From contig SKCR01038129.1 in the NCBI GenBank assembly GCA_019454045.1, positions 1-64,000 on the forward strand: a DNA stretch of 64,000 nt, read 5' to 3'. Each line of letters opens with the position of its first letter. The first letter of the stretch is position 1. This document shows, in pieces, positions 47,265-57,491 of the stretch. A program made the translations under genes and the position numbers. This stretch comes from Zanthoxylum bungeanum (Eukaryota > Streptophyta > Magnoliopsida > Sapindales > Rutaceae). The notes below the pieces were generated by a model. It was not told the DNA's origin. It searched no databases and was given only the letters and a program-made list of their open reading frames with translations.

Positions 47265-49216
47265 CTAGGATCCCGTTAAATAACGCACAACCTTGACTTT
47301 GGCCAACAAGCTGTATGATATTTAACTAGGTAGATCTCTAATATCAATTGGATCTCATCCAATTCCTAGATCCGGTAGGTGGACCTCCAAGTCCGAAACA
47401 TATACATAGTGTATATGCCAATATATCCAATATATTTGCCTAACCTATTTCCTCTGAATCAACTAAGCCTTGGCTTTGGCACAACAAGATTAATGATTCC
47501 AATTAAGCGGGACCCATTGACTTTGGAAAGCTTCGTAATCGATGTCGATGGACAAGAAGTGATCTTGACTTTGGCCAATAAATCACAACTTAGACAAAAC
47601 ACCGATATGGAACAAAGCTTTCACGATTCAAACACATCCGCAATTGACAAAGGTCTTGACTTTGGCCAACAAACCAATGCCAATCTTGGATCTTGAGTAA
47701 GAATCACTCAATGGAAGGAAAAATGCTTAATATATTTTGAGGGTTTTTGCGTAATTGGCAACCAATTTATTATCTTTGTTAGGTCTCATCATACACCCTT
47801 AAGCATGCATTCTAAAATCATAATAAGGCGCGGAAATAAAATTAATAACGATATACGGATGGATATTTAACAAATAATTCATAGAACAAATCACTTCATT
47901 TCCTCTCCTCGGCTAGCACTATTCTTACTTCTACCCAATTACATAATACAATAATAGAAACCTCATTTACATTGAGGGGAATTAGGTGAGAAGAGAATAT
48001 AAAGAATCAATAAAAAGAGAAGGCTGGCACGCAGTCCAATTTATAAATTCTAAATTTACAACAATTTCTAAAATTGTCCTTTCCCTTCTATTATCCATTC
48101 GATATACGCTATTCATTCATCACATCCATGTATTCATTCAAACATGTTATTCAATCAATCTAATCAAATTATTAATCTTTGAATATTAGTGATCATCCAA
48201 TGTTCAAACAATGATTTGATTTGCGCGAGTCCAACTCGATTTAGAATAAGTACTCGAAGTACAAATTCTTGAATTATATCGAACTTCTTAATTAAATCCA
48301 ATTTAATATGTATTCAATACTAATTCAATATTTAATTCTAAATTAAATAACTACACTTTTAATGCGCTTTAACGACTTAGATTCCAAATCTAATCTTAAT
48401 GGGTCTCAAAGCCTAATTAACATCCAATATCGTTTAATTAAAGTCCAATGGGCTTTCAATTGATTTCATAAGGCATGGACTTTGATCAATATGGGTCAAA
48501 CCCAAATGTCAAAGCCCAATTAAGGAATCACCCTTATTTTCCAAGAAACCAATTTCGGCCCATTAGGCCCAATTAAACATTTAAAGCCTATTAGTTATAT
48601 TTGGACTTAATGGAGTGGTTTAGGCCCAATTTGGATCCAATTCATTTGGCCCAAACCTACTTGGCCCTACCAAGTCTATAAGGCCCAAATACAACATATA
48701 AAGCCCAATTCTAAATCAAGCCCAATTAATTAAATCTTAATTTTCCAAATTTCAAAATTCAATTAATTAAAGTGTCTAAACATGATTAATCCACTAAATT
48801 AACATTTCCTAGATACTAATTTAATCCATTAATCATGCTAATCATCATCAACACATGTCCAACATCATTGAATCAAAAAATCATCTCATTACATGCTTAT
48901 CAACTCACGACATTCTGGGGTTTTATTTGTCCGATTTCGGTTTCAATCCGATTGAATCTCAAATCAACATTACCCAAGTCTTTCATGTCATCCAATGATC
49001 AAAAGAACAAAAAATACCATGACTTTAGGGCATCCAATTTATTCGGCCAGGCCAAAGTTTTGGGGAAAAATTGATTCAATCCATTTTTCACAAAATTGAT
49101 CATAGACAACTCCAAGTCATCCATATACAAGCGTGCTTAAACAATTAATTTAGTCAAAACATGCTCAAATCCAATTTACCCAAATTTTACCCTAATCATT
49201 TTCATGCTTAAACCTT
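47265..49216 (-). other. Leader of S2 element
   Basis: About 1.95 kb between primer site and stem-loop, AT-rich, with no sense-strand gene. CTTGACTTTGGCCAACAA-type words recur near 47292, 47566 and 47649, with a diverged one near 47463. About ten TGGGCC/TGGGCT words (mostly as GGCCCA/AGCCCA on the plus strand) are packed into 48410-48730. An antisense frame lies at 47379-47696. Confidence 0.6.
47379..47696 (+). other. Antisense open frame in S2 leader (105 codons)
   Basis: Runs opposite to the element. From residue 39 (ATG at 47493) it aligns with the antisense frame at 26054-26300 of the S1 element: KRDPLT, ESFVI, VDGQEV, LTLANK, TDMEQSF, DSNTS, DKGLD. No family recognised. It could be a captured host fragment or chance open sequence kept by common descent. 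Confidence 0.45.
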
Positions 49217-49230
49217 GCTCCATGATACCA
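49217..49230 (-). other. tRNA-Met primer binding site
   Basis: Element strand TGGTATCATGGAGC (plus-strand GCTCCATGATACCA), one base from the 5' LTR end. Close to the initiator-Met primer site TGGTATCAGAGC used by most plant Copia elements. Confidence 0.75.
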
Positions 49231-49231
49231 T

Positions 49232-51050
49232 TGTTGGGTTTCTTGGTTAATCCCAAGATCAATATAAGCAATGAAATAGAATGAATACTCATAAGAAGTA
49301 TGACGGAATCATACTTACAAAGATCGGCTTTGGATGTGAAGAATCAATAAAAATTTTCCCCTTTGTAGAAGCTCTCGGCCAAGGTCTCTATTTGTGGTTG
49401 AAGATGATCAAGCTCCAAGCTTAAATAGATCCCAAGCTCTTCGTTCGGTTTCCCTATCACCTTGTAGTGATCCTTTAATGTGTTAGCAAGATGGAAGAAA
49501 GAAAACAATTTTCTTTCTCTTAGAGAAGGTCACGGCAATGACCAAATTGAGAGAGATAGTTTTTTTCTTTTTGTGTTTTTGTTTTCTCAAAACAATAATG
49601 AAATCCTTTACCAAAATATTTGGTATATCTTTCAAAAAGTCAACCAAAATTTTGGCTACAAAATCCATTAAATGACCACACCAACTTCTATCATGAATAG
49701 TGACTCCATGTCACTCACCAAAAAAGTGACTTGACATCTATCACCAAAGTGACAAGTGATGTGACTCGCGATGTGACTTGTGGACCCCACTTGATTCGAA
49801 ATCTGAGTGGGCCCACAAACACTCCCGGCTCAGGTTCGCTAATTCCGAATTAACAAACTTTCATCGCGACGTAATTAAATAATTATGCCTAGCAAAATTA
49901 CTATTCACGTCGCTAACGAATTAATTCTAAATCAATTCGTTAGCCCGAATTAAAATCTAATTTTAATTCCGCGTCGAAATCTAATTTCGTTTAATATATC
50001 GAATATATTATTTTCTCGATTAATTCTAAATTAATCGTTCTCTTTCTTCAAATAGTACTTTATCCCAAATAAAGTCTCTCCACTATTAATCCCAGATTAA
50101 TAAAGTTCGAATCATACGTTATCGGTGAATCTTCGAAAAGTGACCCAAGAGATCCCTGGATATACTGGTAGTAAATCATGTTGTCGGACTATCCGAACAC
50201 ATACGTACCTCGTACTATGATTTTACCGATTTACGAGACATAGTTGGCTTCTAGCAAAGCGCCATGCCTACCCAATCCTCCAGAAATACTCTTAATGGAA
50301 TATACGTCTTTATCAGGCGTAGTATACATAGTATTGCGTATAGCGATCCAGTATCGGATGTCACATGCAAGGCTTGGGGCTGGAATAGTGTCTGCTCCGT
50401 ACGAAGCATATATCAGATATCAGGCAACTAGTCTCTTTAATCAGATAATCATGACTTAGTCATATTATCACGATGGTTGCAACACAATAGAGAACCAGTT
50501 CTGTATCCGTGCGTGATCATCATCTCCATATGACTGAAGTGATACTTCCGTCTTGACATCACATCCAATACACTACGATTCTCAATATACCCAAAAGAAG
50601 CATACACAGAACCTGTTAAAGTCCTTGACGACCAAAACCAAAGCGTATCGATTGTCGCAAGTACTAGCGATGCAAGTCTCAAGTTAAGACCATCGGTAAA
50701 CACAACCTTCTACCACACTTGCATAAGTATCTTATACTTAAATATATGAGAACTATGCTGTTACACTTCCATAACACACACAAGTGCAATACTAGTCTAT
50801 TCTGCATTATCGATGTCCAATCTCGATAATACTACGACTAGGGATGTTTTAATGATTAAACCATTTTGAATTGATACTGTCTCATATCTTATCAATTCGG
50901 AACTAATCATAAGGACTTTTACCATTTATATAGCCAAGTAAATAAATTACAAAATGATAAAAGGCAATTTCCATTGCTACATAGTTAATTTGTACAAAAA
51001 CCACAATGTCTTTTACAAATAATGACGCTATAGGTCATAACTGTCCAACA
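49232..51050 (-). repeat. 5' LTR of S2 element (1819 bp)
   Basis: Plus-strand TGTTGGGTTTCTTGGTTAAT to ...CATAACTGTCCAACA. Palindrome chain at 49834-50102. A 95-base deletion at about 50692 is flanked by the 4-base repeat ACCA seen at both ends of the intact copy (42602-42605 and 42697-42700). Confidence 0.92.
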
Positions 51051-51476
51051 TTTACATCCTCATATTAGCACTTATGGAGCATGCATTTGACAGATGACAG
51101 ATGAAAAGCTTAACAATGAAATTATAAAATTCATTTGTGAAGAAAATATGGAGCAAGATGAAGAACAAAAGGAAGAGAAAATGTCTGACCACGTTGAAGA
51201 TCTCATGCATTCAAGAGAAACATCACTGTATTAGGGAGTACAAATCAAAGACACCCCCCAGAAACTTAACAAAATAGAACTCTCATTCAAAGTCAAGCAC
51301 CATACGAGACCTCCTGATTTTCTTTCTTTTCTTTTAGGAACCACTGGAGCGACAAAAAATAAAAAGGTGGCACGAGCACTGGATGAGATAAAATTATTTT
51401 GCCACTTTACCGTTGGAAGAGACCCTTCAAAAGAAATGCTCATAAGATTATATCTAATCAGACATCCAAAACCATG
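51051..51476 (+). pseudogene. Athila-like internal remnant (middle part)
   Basis: Continuation of 40392-41204. An acidic frame (51110-51235, with EENMEQDEEQKEEK) and some further readable but broken coding-like sequence run to the hAT insertion. No domain recognised. Confidence 0.4.
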
Positions 51477-51484
51477 CTGAAACC
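51477..51484. repeat. Target site duplication CTGAAACC (left)
   Basis: Eight bases next to the terminal inverted repeat, identical to 55576-55583. An 8-bp duplication is the mark of hAT transposase. Confidence 0.95.
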
Positions 51485-51489
51485 TAGGG

Positions 51490-51680
51490 GTGAGCACCGG
51501 TTCCGGGTCTACCCGGAACCGGTTGGAACCGGATCGAAAATTCGGGTTTGGAACCGGAACCGATTGTAACCGGTCCGGTTCCGGTTCCAAATGCATGGAA
51601 CCGATTTTTAACCGATCCGGTTCCGGTTCTAGAACAACCGGAACCGGAACCGGACCATAGAACCGGAACCGGAACCGAAT
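51490..51680. repeat. hAT subterminal repeats, left
   Basis: About a dozen GGAACCGG, CCGGTTCC and AACCGG words in both orientations within 190 bases. In hAT elements such clusters are where transposase binds. The right cluster is at 55425-55560. Confidence 0.8.
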
Positions 51681-51689
51681 TTAGAACCA

Positions 51690-52621
51690 AATTTGATACC
51701 CATATTGATACCCGATTGTTGACCTGAATTTGATACTTGATTATATAAAAACGACGTCGTTTTTTTTTTTCAAATGATATTAACTAAAAAACTCACGCTG
51801 CAACCGTAAAAGGATAAAAGACCCATTTGCTTGCAATTGCATCACCGCAGCCACTGGCCATCACAATATCACACATATTAGGTTGAATTTGTCCTCAGTC
51901 CTCAGTTCTCATTTGAGTCATTTCTTCGAATTTGAATCTCAATAGTCAATACTGCTTGTCGCTCAGAGTCTCAGACGCTCCTTGCTTCGCGCACGGCCAC
52001 ACTAAGACTAAGGTATACTTTTGGTATTTTGACTTTGAGTGTAATTTATATGAAAAAATCTGAACTTGGATGGGTTTGATGAGTAAAATTCCCTCTTTGA
52101 AATTCTGAAATCAAAGTCTGCCTACCATTTCTTGTTTAATTTTGTTGACTCTTTTAACTAGTGATTTGACTTTCTTTCGTTAATTTAAAATGGTTGTTTG
52201 TTTTTGAGTTTGGGAGTTGTTTTGCTAAAGGTTGGTTACTGGTTAGGTGGAAGAATGCTTTTGAATTGAATTATGTGATTTTTGCAGCAAATAGCAGTTT
52301 TAAGTGCTTTTGTGATTTAAGAGTTATTTTCTTAATTTAAATTGATGATTATCTTTTTAACTCCATGGAATAAAAGACTTTAGTTGGGTGTAAACTCACA
52401 TAACCTGCCTTGGATGTTAATGCTTTCCCTTATTAATAATTCAAATAAATTAATCTTCTGTAATAAACCGTGTATTTCGTTGTCTATTGTATGCAACACA
52501 ACAACATGATCTTCTGTAATAAACCGTGTATTTCATTATCTTCATATCGCCGATTACTCACTGCATTGTAGGGAGCAGCTATAAAAAATGATATTCCTGC
52601 TTTTTTTCGCAGCTATAAAAA
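51690..52621 (+). other. 5' non-coding part of hAT element
   Basis: It likely holds promoter, leader and a possible intron (GTATAC near 52012 to TTTTTCGCAG near 52610). Two short direct duplications: ATCTTCTGTAATAAACCGTG at 52452 and 52509 (57 bases apart), and GCAGCTATAAAAAATG at about 52576 and 52610. The second copy supplies the start ATG region. No gene seen. Confidence 0.5.
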
Positions 52622-54793
52622 ATGGATATTAATGATGGCAGTCACGCTACTTCAAAGTTATCTCGAGTTCGCAGAAATGCGTCCAATATGTGGGATCATT
52701 TTGAGCATTTGCCTAATCCAGAAACTGGGACATGTGAAAAGACAAAATGCAATTATTACGGAAAAATTTTATCATACAAAGTCACATCAGGTACCTCTTC
52801 AATGAAAAAACATCTTAAAAAATGCACTAGTTATCCTCACAATATGGTTAAGAAGCAAAAACAACTTTCAAGCAAGACGTGTGGTAACAATGAACCTAAT
52901 ACTCTTACAGCATGGAAATTTGATCAGGAGTACTGTAGGATTATGCTTGCTAGGTGCATTATAAAAGATGAGTTGCCTTTTATTATAGTAGAGCGTGATG
53001 GTTTTAGAGAGTTTGTGCATGCTTTACACCCTCGGTTTAAATTTGTTTCTCGCGCTTTACTATTGCTAGAGATTGCATGAAAGTGTATATTAGTGAGAAG
53101 ACTAGCTTGCGAGAATGCTTAAAATCCTTAAATACAAGAATAGCTTTGACGACAGATATTTGGACTTCTGTACAAACTCTAAGTTATTTGTGTCTCACAT
53201 CTCATTTTATTGATAATGATTGGAAGTTGCACAAAAGAATTTTGAGTTTTTTGAAATACCTAGTCATAAAGGGAAAGATATAGGGAAAATGGTAGAAGCA
53301 TGTATTCAAGAATGGGGTATTAATGACAAAATCTCTACGGTTACAGTAGACAATGCTAGTTCTAATGATGTCGCAATTACGTATTTGAAGGGTAGACTTC
53401 CAAACTTAGTTATGGGTGGAGACTTTCTCCATATGAGATGTGCTGCCTATATTTAAACTTGATTGTTAAGGATGGCCTTGTTGAAATTAAACAATCCATT
53501 AGTCGAATTTGTAGTGAAGTTAGATATGTGCGGAGTTCTCCGGCTAGAGCCCATCAATTTAAAGTGTGTGTTGAGAGAGAAAGAATATCTAGTAGTTGTA
53601 AAGTTTGTCTTGATGTTTCAACTAGGTGGAACTCCACTTACTTAATGCTAGAGGCGGCTCTTGTATTTCAAAAAGCATTTGATAGGATGGATGATGAAGA
53701 TGTTGCCTATAGGACGGAACTTGAGAGTGATGATGGTGTTCCTACTTGGGAAGATTGGCAAAATGCCAAGGTTTTGGCAAGATTTTTAAAAAAATTCTAT
53801 GTTGTCAGTAAAAAAATTTCAGGATCTTTGTATGTCACATCTAATGCTTATGTTCATGATATTGTTGCTATCCTTACCTGCATGAATGAATGGGCAAATG
53901 AATCGGATCCTTATGTTAAAAATATGTGTCGTAAAATGAAAGAAAAGTTTGATAAGTACTATGGAAATGTTGATAAGACAAACTTTATGGTTTTAATAGC
54001 TGCTGTGTTGGATCCTAGATATAAGATGTATGTGGCTAAGTTTTTTTATAAGAGAGTTTTTGGTAATGATAATACAAAAGTTGCGAAAAATGTGAAAACT
54101 TGAAGAGTGCTTTGCAACATTTGTTTGAGTTTTATAATAAAGGTAGTAACAACAGAAGTTATGAAGCAAGTACAAGTCGTTTATCTCAAACCTCAAGTAT
54201 GATGGAAGAGTCTGGTTGTGATGATGGTAATAACGATGACATATATATTCAAGATGAATTGATGAGGTTTATAAGAGATGAAAAAGATGTGGAGCCTAAA
54301 TCTGAGTTAGAAAAATACTTTGAAGAAGCTTGTGAAGATGGTGGGAAAGATCTTGATATCTTAGGTTGGTGGAAGAGTAATAGATTCAAGTACAAGATTC
54401 TTTCTCAAATAGCAAGAGATGTGTTGGCGATTCCCGTTTCCACTGTGGCTTCGGAGTCAGCTTTCAGTACATCTAGTCGTGTTCTTGATCCATTTCGAAG
54501 TTGTTTTAACTCCAAAAGTTGTTCAATCATTGATATGTACTCAAGATTGGTTAAGGAGTGCGCCAACACCAATAAATATTGAGGAACTAATGGAAGATGC
54601 AGAAAAATATGATGCAGGTAAGACATTATGTTTTATGTTTATGTACTTTTAAATTTTAATTATATCCATACACTAACTAAGCTAGTATTTAATATTTATA
54701 ACAGAAGCGAGTGGGCTGACGATTGTAGATGATAATGATATTGTTGATAGTGAATTGAATGCTATTGCTGATACAGATGATGAAATTTTATGA
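52622..54793 (+). pseudogene. hAT transposase (BED finger, RNase H-like core, dimerisation domain), frameshifted
   Basis: Fragments in order. 52622-53080: BED finger with MWDHFEHLPN and GTSSMKKHLKKC. 53077-53283: IALTTDIWTSVQTLSYLCLT, the first catalytic block. 53220-53456: VTVDNASSNDVAI. 53438-54103: CLDVSTRWNSTYLMLEAA. 54100-54582: hAT C-terminal domain with ILSQIARDVLAIPVSTVASE. A last exon (54705-54793) follows an 87-base intron (54618-54704, GT...AG). Frames change near 53060, 53250, 53445, 54095 and 54490. The finger has CNYY where a second cysteine (C-x2-C) is expected. It could not encode an active transposase. Confidence 0.9.
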
Positions 54794-55424
54794 GTGAGTC
54801 ATTTCTTTATTGTTGTAATTTCTCATTTCTGTATTTTTGTTTCTGTTGTTTGCCATTTTTTCTGATTTATTTTAATATTTTATTGTTTCTACTGTCTGCA
54901 GTTTCATCTCATGGATGGAAGATGTTTTTGGCTTTTTGCTGCTGTTTTCTGTTGCTGTTCGGCTGGCCTACTATTCTGTGTTCTGCTGTTCACATGGCAG
55001 ATGGGGTGCCTTCATTGCTTGTTTAAGTTTCTGTTTACTTCTTTCAAGTTTCAACAACCTATTGTATTTGTGTTGTGTTGGCCTACTATTCTATGTTTCT
55101 GTTTAAGTTTCTGTTTAGGCCCTTGTAGTGGGAGTAATTTGAATGTATGACACAGCCTCATGCTTTTTTTGTGCTAAAACTTCTTGATATGGTAAACTTT
55201 TTTTTTCCAGTGTATCACTATTTTAAGAAACAAAAGCTGCTTGAAATAATGAAATTTATTCAAGTTTTTCAGTGTTGGTTTGTAACTTTGTCAAATCAGT
55301 TTTAGCCTTCTTGATACTTTTGAAATGTTGAACAGTTGAAATACTATCTACAGGCTTCCCTATAATTAATTAATTATTCAATTTATTCTCATATAACAGT
55401 GAAGGGGAAAAAAATAGGGTAATT
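54794..55424 (+). other. 3' non-coding part of hAT element
   Basis: T-rich sequence after the transposase stop. Overlapping frames of 63-79 codons (54790-55150) are phenylalanine/cysteine-rich and look like by-products of the T-rich strand. No gene. Confidence 0.5.
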
Positions 55425-55560
55425 CAGAACTGGACCGGAACCGGATTGGAACCGAATAACAGGGTACCCTATTTAATTGGGTAGGTTCCAGTTCCACTTA
55501 GTTAGGAACCAATTTTTTCCGGGTAGGTTCCGGTTCCATGCGGACCGGAACCGAAACCTG
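55425..55560. repeat. hAT subterminal repeats, right
   Basis: GGACCGGAACCGG, GGAACCG and GGTTCCGGTTCC words mirror the left cluster at 51490-51680 and lie just inside the right terminal inverted repeat. Confidence 0.8.
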
Positions 55561-55575
55561 TTTTGCTCACCTCTA

Positions 55576-55583
55576 CTGAAACC
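55576..55583. repeat. Target site duplication CTGAAACC (right)
   Basis: Identical to 51477-51484. Confidence 0.95.
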
Positions 55584-56680
55584 TTCTTGATGGATGGACT
55601 TCAGTCACCTATGGCTGAAGATGATAAATTTAGCGCTAGTAGGGAGGCAACCCATTCAAAATTCTTACTTCATTTAAATTTTTATTATTGTATTTTGTGT
55701 TCACATGTTGTAGATTTTTTTTTTTTTTAATTTTGTGTATTTTTGCAGGTAAAAACACATATGGAGCACTTAAAGTAGAGCAAGCCAGTAAAATTTTATG
55801 ATATCACGGAATAAAATTCGATAAAATCGAGAGGATAAAAATTCAATTTAGTAGAGACGGCTGAATAAGGAGTCAGCTCTTGATACACGTCCAAATGGAT
55901 TTATTCGTCTAATGACTAGATTTTATCGAAAAATTTACATGCGTCGCGACGTAACCTAGCCACGTTGCGACGCAACCTAGCTACGTCACGACGCAAATGA
56001 GGTAGTGAGTGATACTTTGTTAAGCCTTTGGCGTCGCGACTCACAAACCTATCGCGTCGCGACACTCTAGCCAAACACTTGAATATTCAGAATTTAGGGA
56101 TACGCATCGCCACATAAAATCTTTCTGCATTGCAATGCACGTACGATTTCTAGCCTCAAAACCAGCAGCCACGCCATTTTCTTTCATATTTTCTTCTCTT
56201 CTTTCTATTTTTCCTCTCCAAATCCTCTCATTACCTCTCGGTTTTTCTTCTTCTTCCTCACTCATTCTCTCCAAAACTAACCTAAATCTCTCACAAAAAC
56301 ACACAAACACAAAACCAACCCACAAAATCACTCCCCTCTGCACAAAACCCAACACTCAATTTCATGGATTTAGGACGAACAACTTTCCATTTGTGTGTAA
56401 GGCTCGGTTTTGGGTATTCAACTTCCCGAATTGGGTAACTTTGTTCATTTTCACTTGTTTATCTTCATTGTTTATTTTTGTAATTTTTTTTGATTTGTAA
56501 ATTTTTAGGTTCTAGTTAAAATTTGTGGTTGTTAGTTGTTGGATTGGTGGCTTTAATTGTTGATATCGTAGTATTGGGGGCAACGGCTGTGTGTGTGATT
56601 TGAGAATTTGTGAAGTGTTAGCTTAGGATGATTTTGGTATATCCTAAATTAGGGGAAACTCTGCCTAATTTTTTTGAAAT
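55584..56680 (+). other. Athila-like internal region with GGGAGGCAACCC motif
   Basis: GCGCTAGTAGGGAGGCAACC (55633-55652) is a near match to a sequence widely found in Athila/Tat elements. It is followed by T-rich sequence, a 21-base GC-rich unit repeated three times (55940-56003) with two further GCGTCGCGAC words (56031, 56054), and CT-rich sequence. A 121-codon plus frame (56135-56500) and a 104-codon minus frame (56041-56355) show no recognisable domain. Confidence 0.55.
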
Positions 56681-56687
56681 CTCAATA

Positions 56688-57491
56688 GCACCCAAACGAG
56701 CTCGTAGCAAAGCGACTATTGAACCATCTTATAACAATGAAAAATTCATGCATGCGGCCGTAGATAAACGGTATGAAAAGAGTGTGGGATAAAAAGTTCC
56801 TATCATCGGGATGGGTTTTGAAATTAATCTGGGGTAATTCCCCCAAATTGACTCAATGATCTCCCAAAGGCACTGACATAAGCTTTGCCAGTAGCCTACC
56901 CATGCCTGCATTCCCATGGTTAGAGAATTTTATGCTAATGCTTATGAGCACATAGCGTATCATGTATTAATTAGAGGCCAGATGGTGGCATTTGATCGGT
57001 CCACGATCAACAGATTTTATAGGTTACCAGATATAGAGGATGATGAATATACTGAAACCATCGAGCACAACGACTTTGATATCATCACTAGAACATTATA
57101 CATCCCCAATGCTATATGGGATATCAATGATAACGGGGAATATATAAAAATGAGTTCTAGGTATCTAAGACCTGATGCCCGAGTCTAGTTCCACTTTTTA
57201 AATCGCACCCTCTTACCTAGTACCCACATAACAAATGTCACCAAAAAACGGATCATTTTACTTTACTCTTCAGTTGAGGAACATTCAATTGATATAAGTG
57301 GGCAAATTTTGAGCAATATTGTTCGGGCAGCACACTCTGCACAGATTGGACTAATATATTGTAGTCTTATCACTAATATCTATGTAGTAGCTGGGGTGCC
57401 CATAGACCCTAGAGAGGAATCAGTACAACCCACCACTGCACTTACAGCACGAATTATCCATCAACTGAGAGTGGAGAGAATCCCAGCATAG
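56688..57491 (+). pseudogene. Athila-type ORF with putative plant transposon protein domain
   Basis: One frame runs from APKRARSK (56688) through MVREFYANAYEHIAYHVLIRG (from 56916, first residues) to RIIHQLRVERIPA (57491) without a frameshift but with about five in-frame stops (four before 56916, one TAG at 57186-57188). VREFYAN, VLIRG, the IN-x-FYRLP segment and the closing part fit the plant domain catalogued as Putative plant transposon protein (PF20167), common in Athila elements. Function unknown; some call it envelope-like by position. Confidence 0.7.

Larger units (their letters stand above)
41205..51050 (-). mobile_element. Nearly complete Copia element (9846 bp), subfamily S2, minus strand
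   Basis: Two LTRs, primer site, leader, gag, protease, integrase, RT, RNase H and polypurine tract are all recognisable in Copia order on the minus strand. The long LTRs, AAGTGGGAGA tract and tRNA-Met primer site fit the Angela/Tork clade. It sits inside the Athila-like element. Flanks AGTAC (41200-41204) and TTTAC (51051-51055) match at only 3 of 5 bases, so the target duplication has decayed or an end has shifted. All genes are interrupted. Confidence 0.9.
51485..55575 (+). mobile_element. hAT (Ac-type) DNA transposon, 4091 bp, with intact ends
   Basis: Terminal inverted repeats TAGGGGTGAGCACC (51485) and, on the opposite strand, TAGAGGTGAGCAAA (55575), with perfect 8-bp target duplications. 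Both ends carry dense GGAACCGG/CCGGTTCC subterminal repeats. The inside encodes a decayed BED-finger hAT transposase. It inserted in the Athila-like element after that element was in place. Confidence 0.95.

Noticed and set aside
41200..51055. Perfect target duplication for the S2 Copia element
   Set aside because: Flanks AGTAC and TTTAC match at only three of five bases, so I report the element without a confirmed duplication.
51484..51690. Gly/Ser/Arg-rich minus-strand frames
   Set aside because: Translation of the GGAACCGG subterminal repeats of the hAT element.
54790..55150. Overlapping frames of 63-79 codons rich in Phe, Cys and Leu
   Set aside because: They lie in the T-rich 3' non-coding part of the hAT element and overlap each other in different frames.
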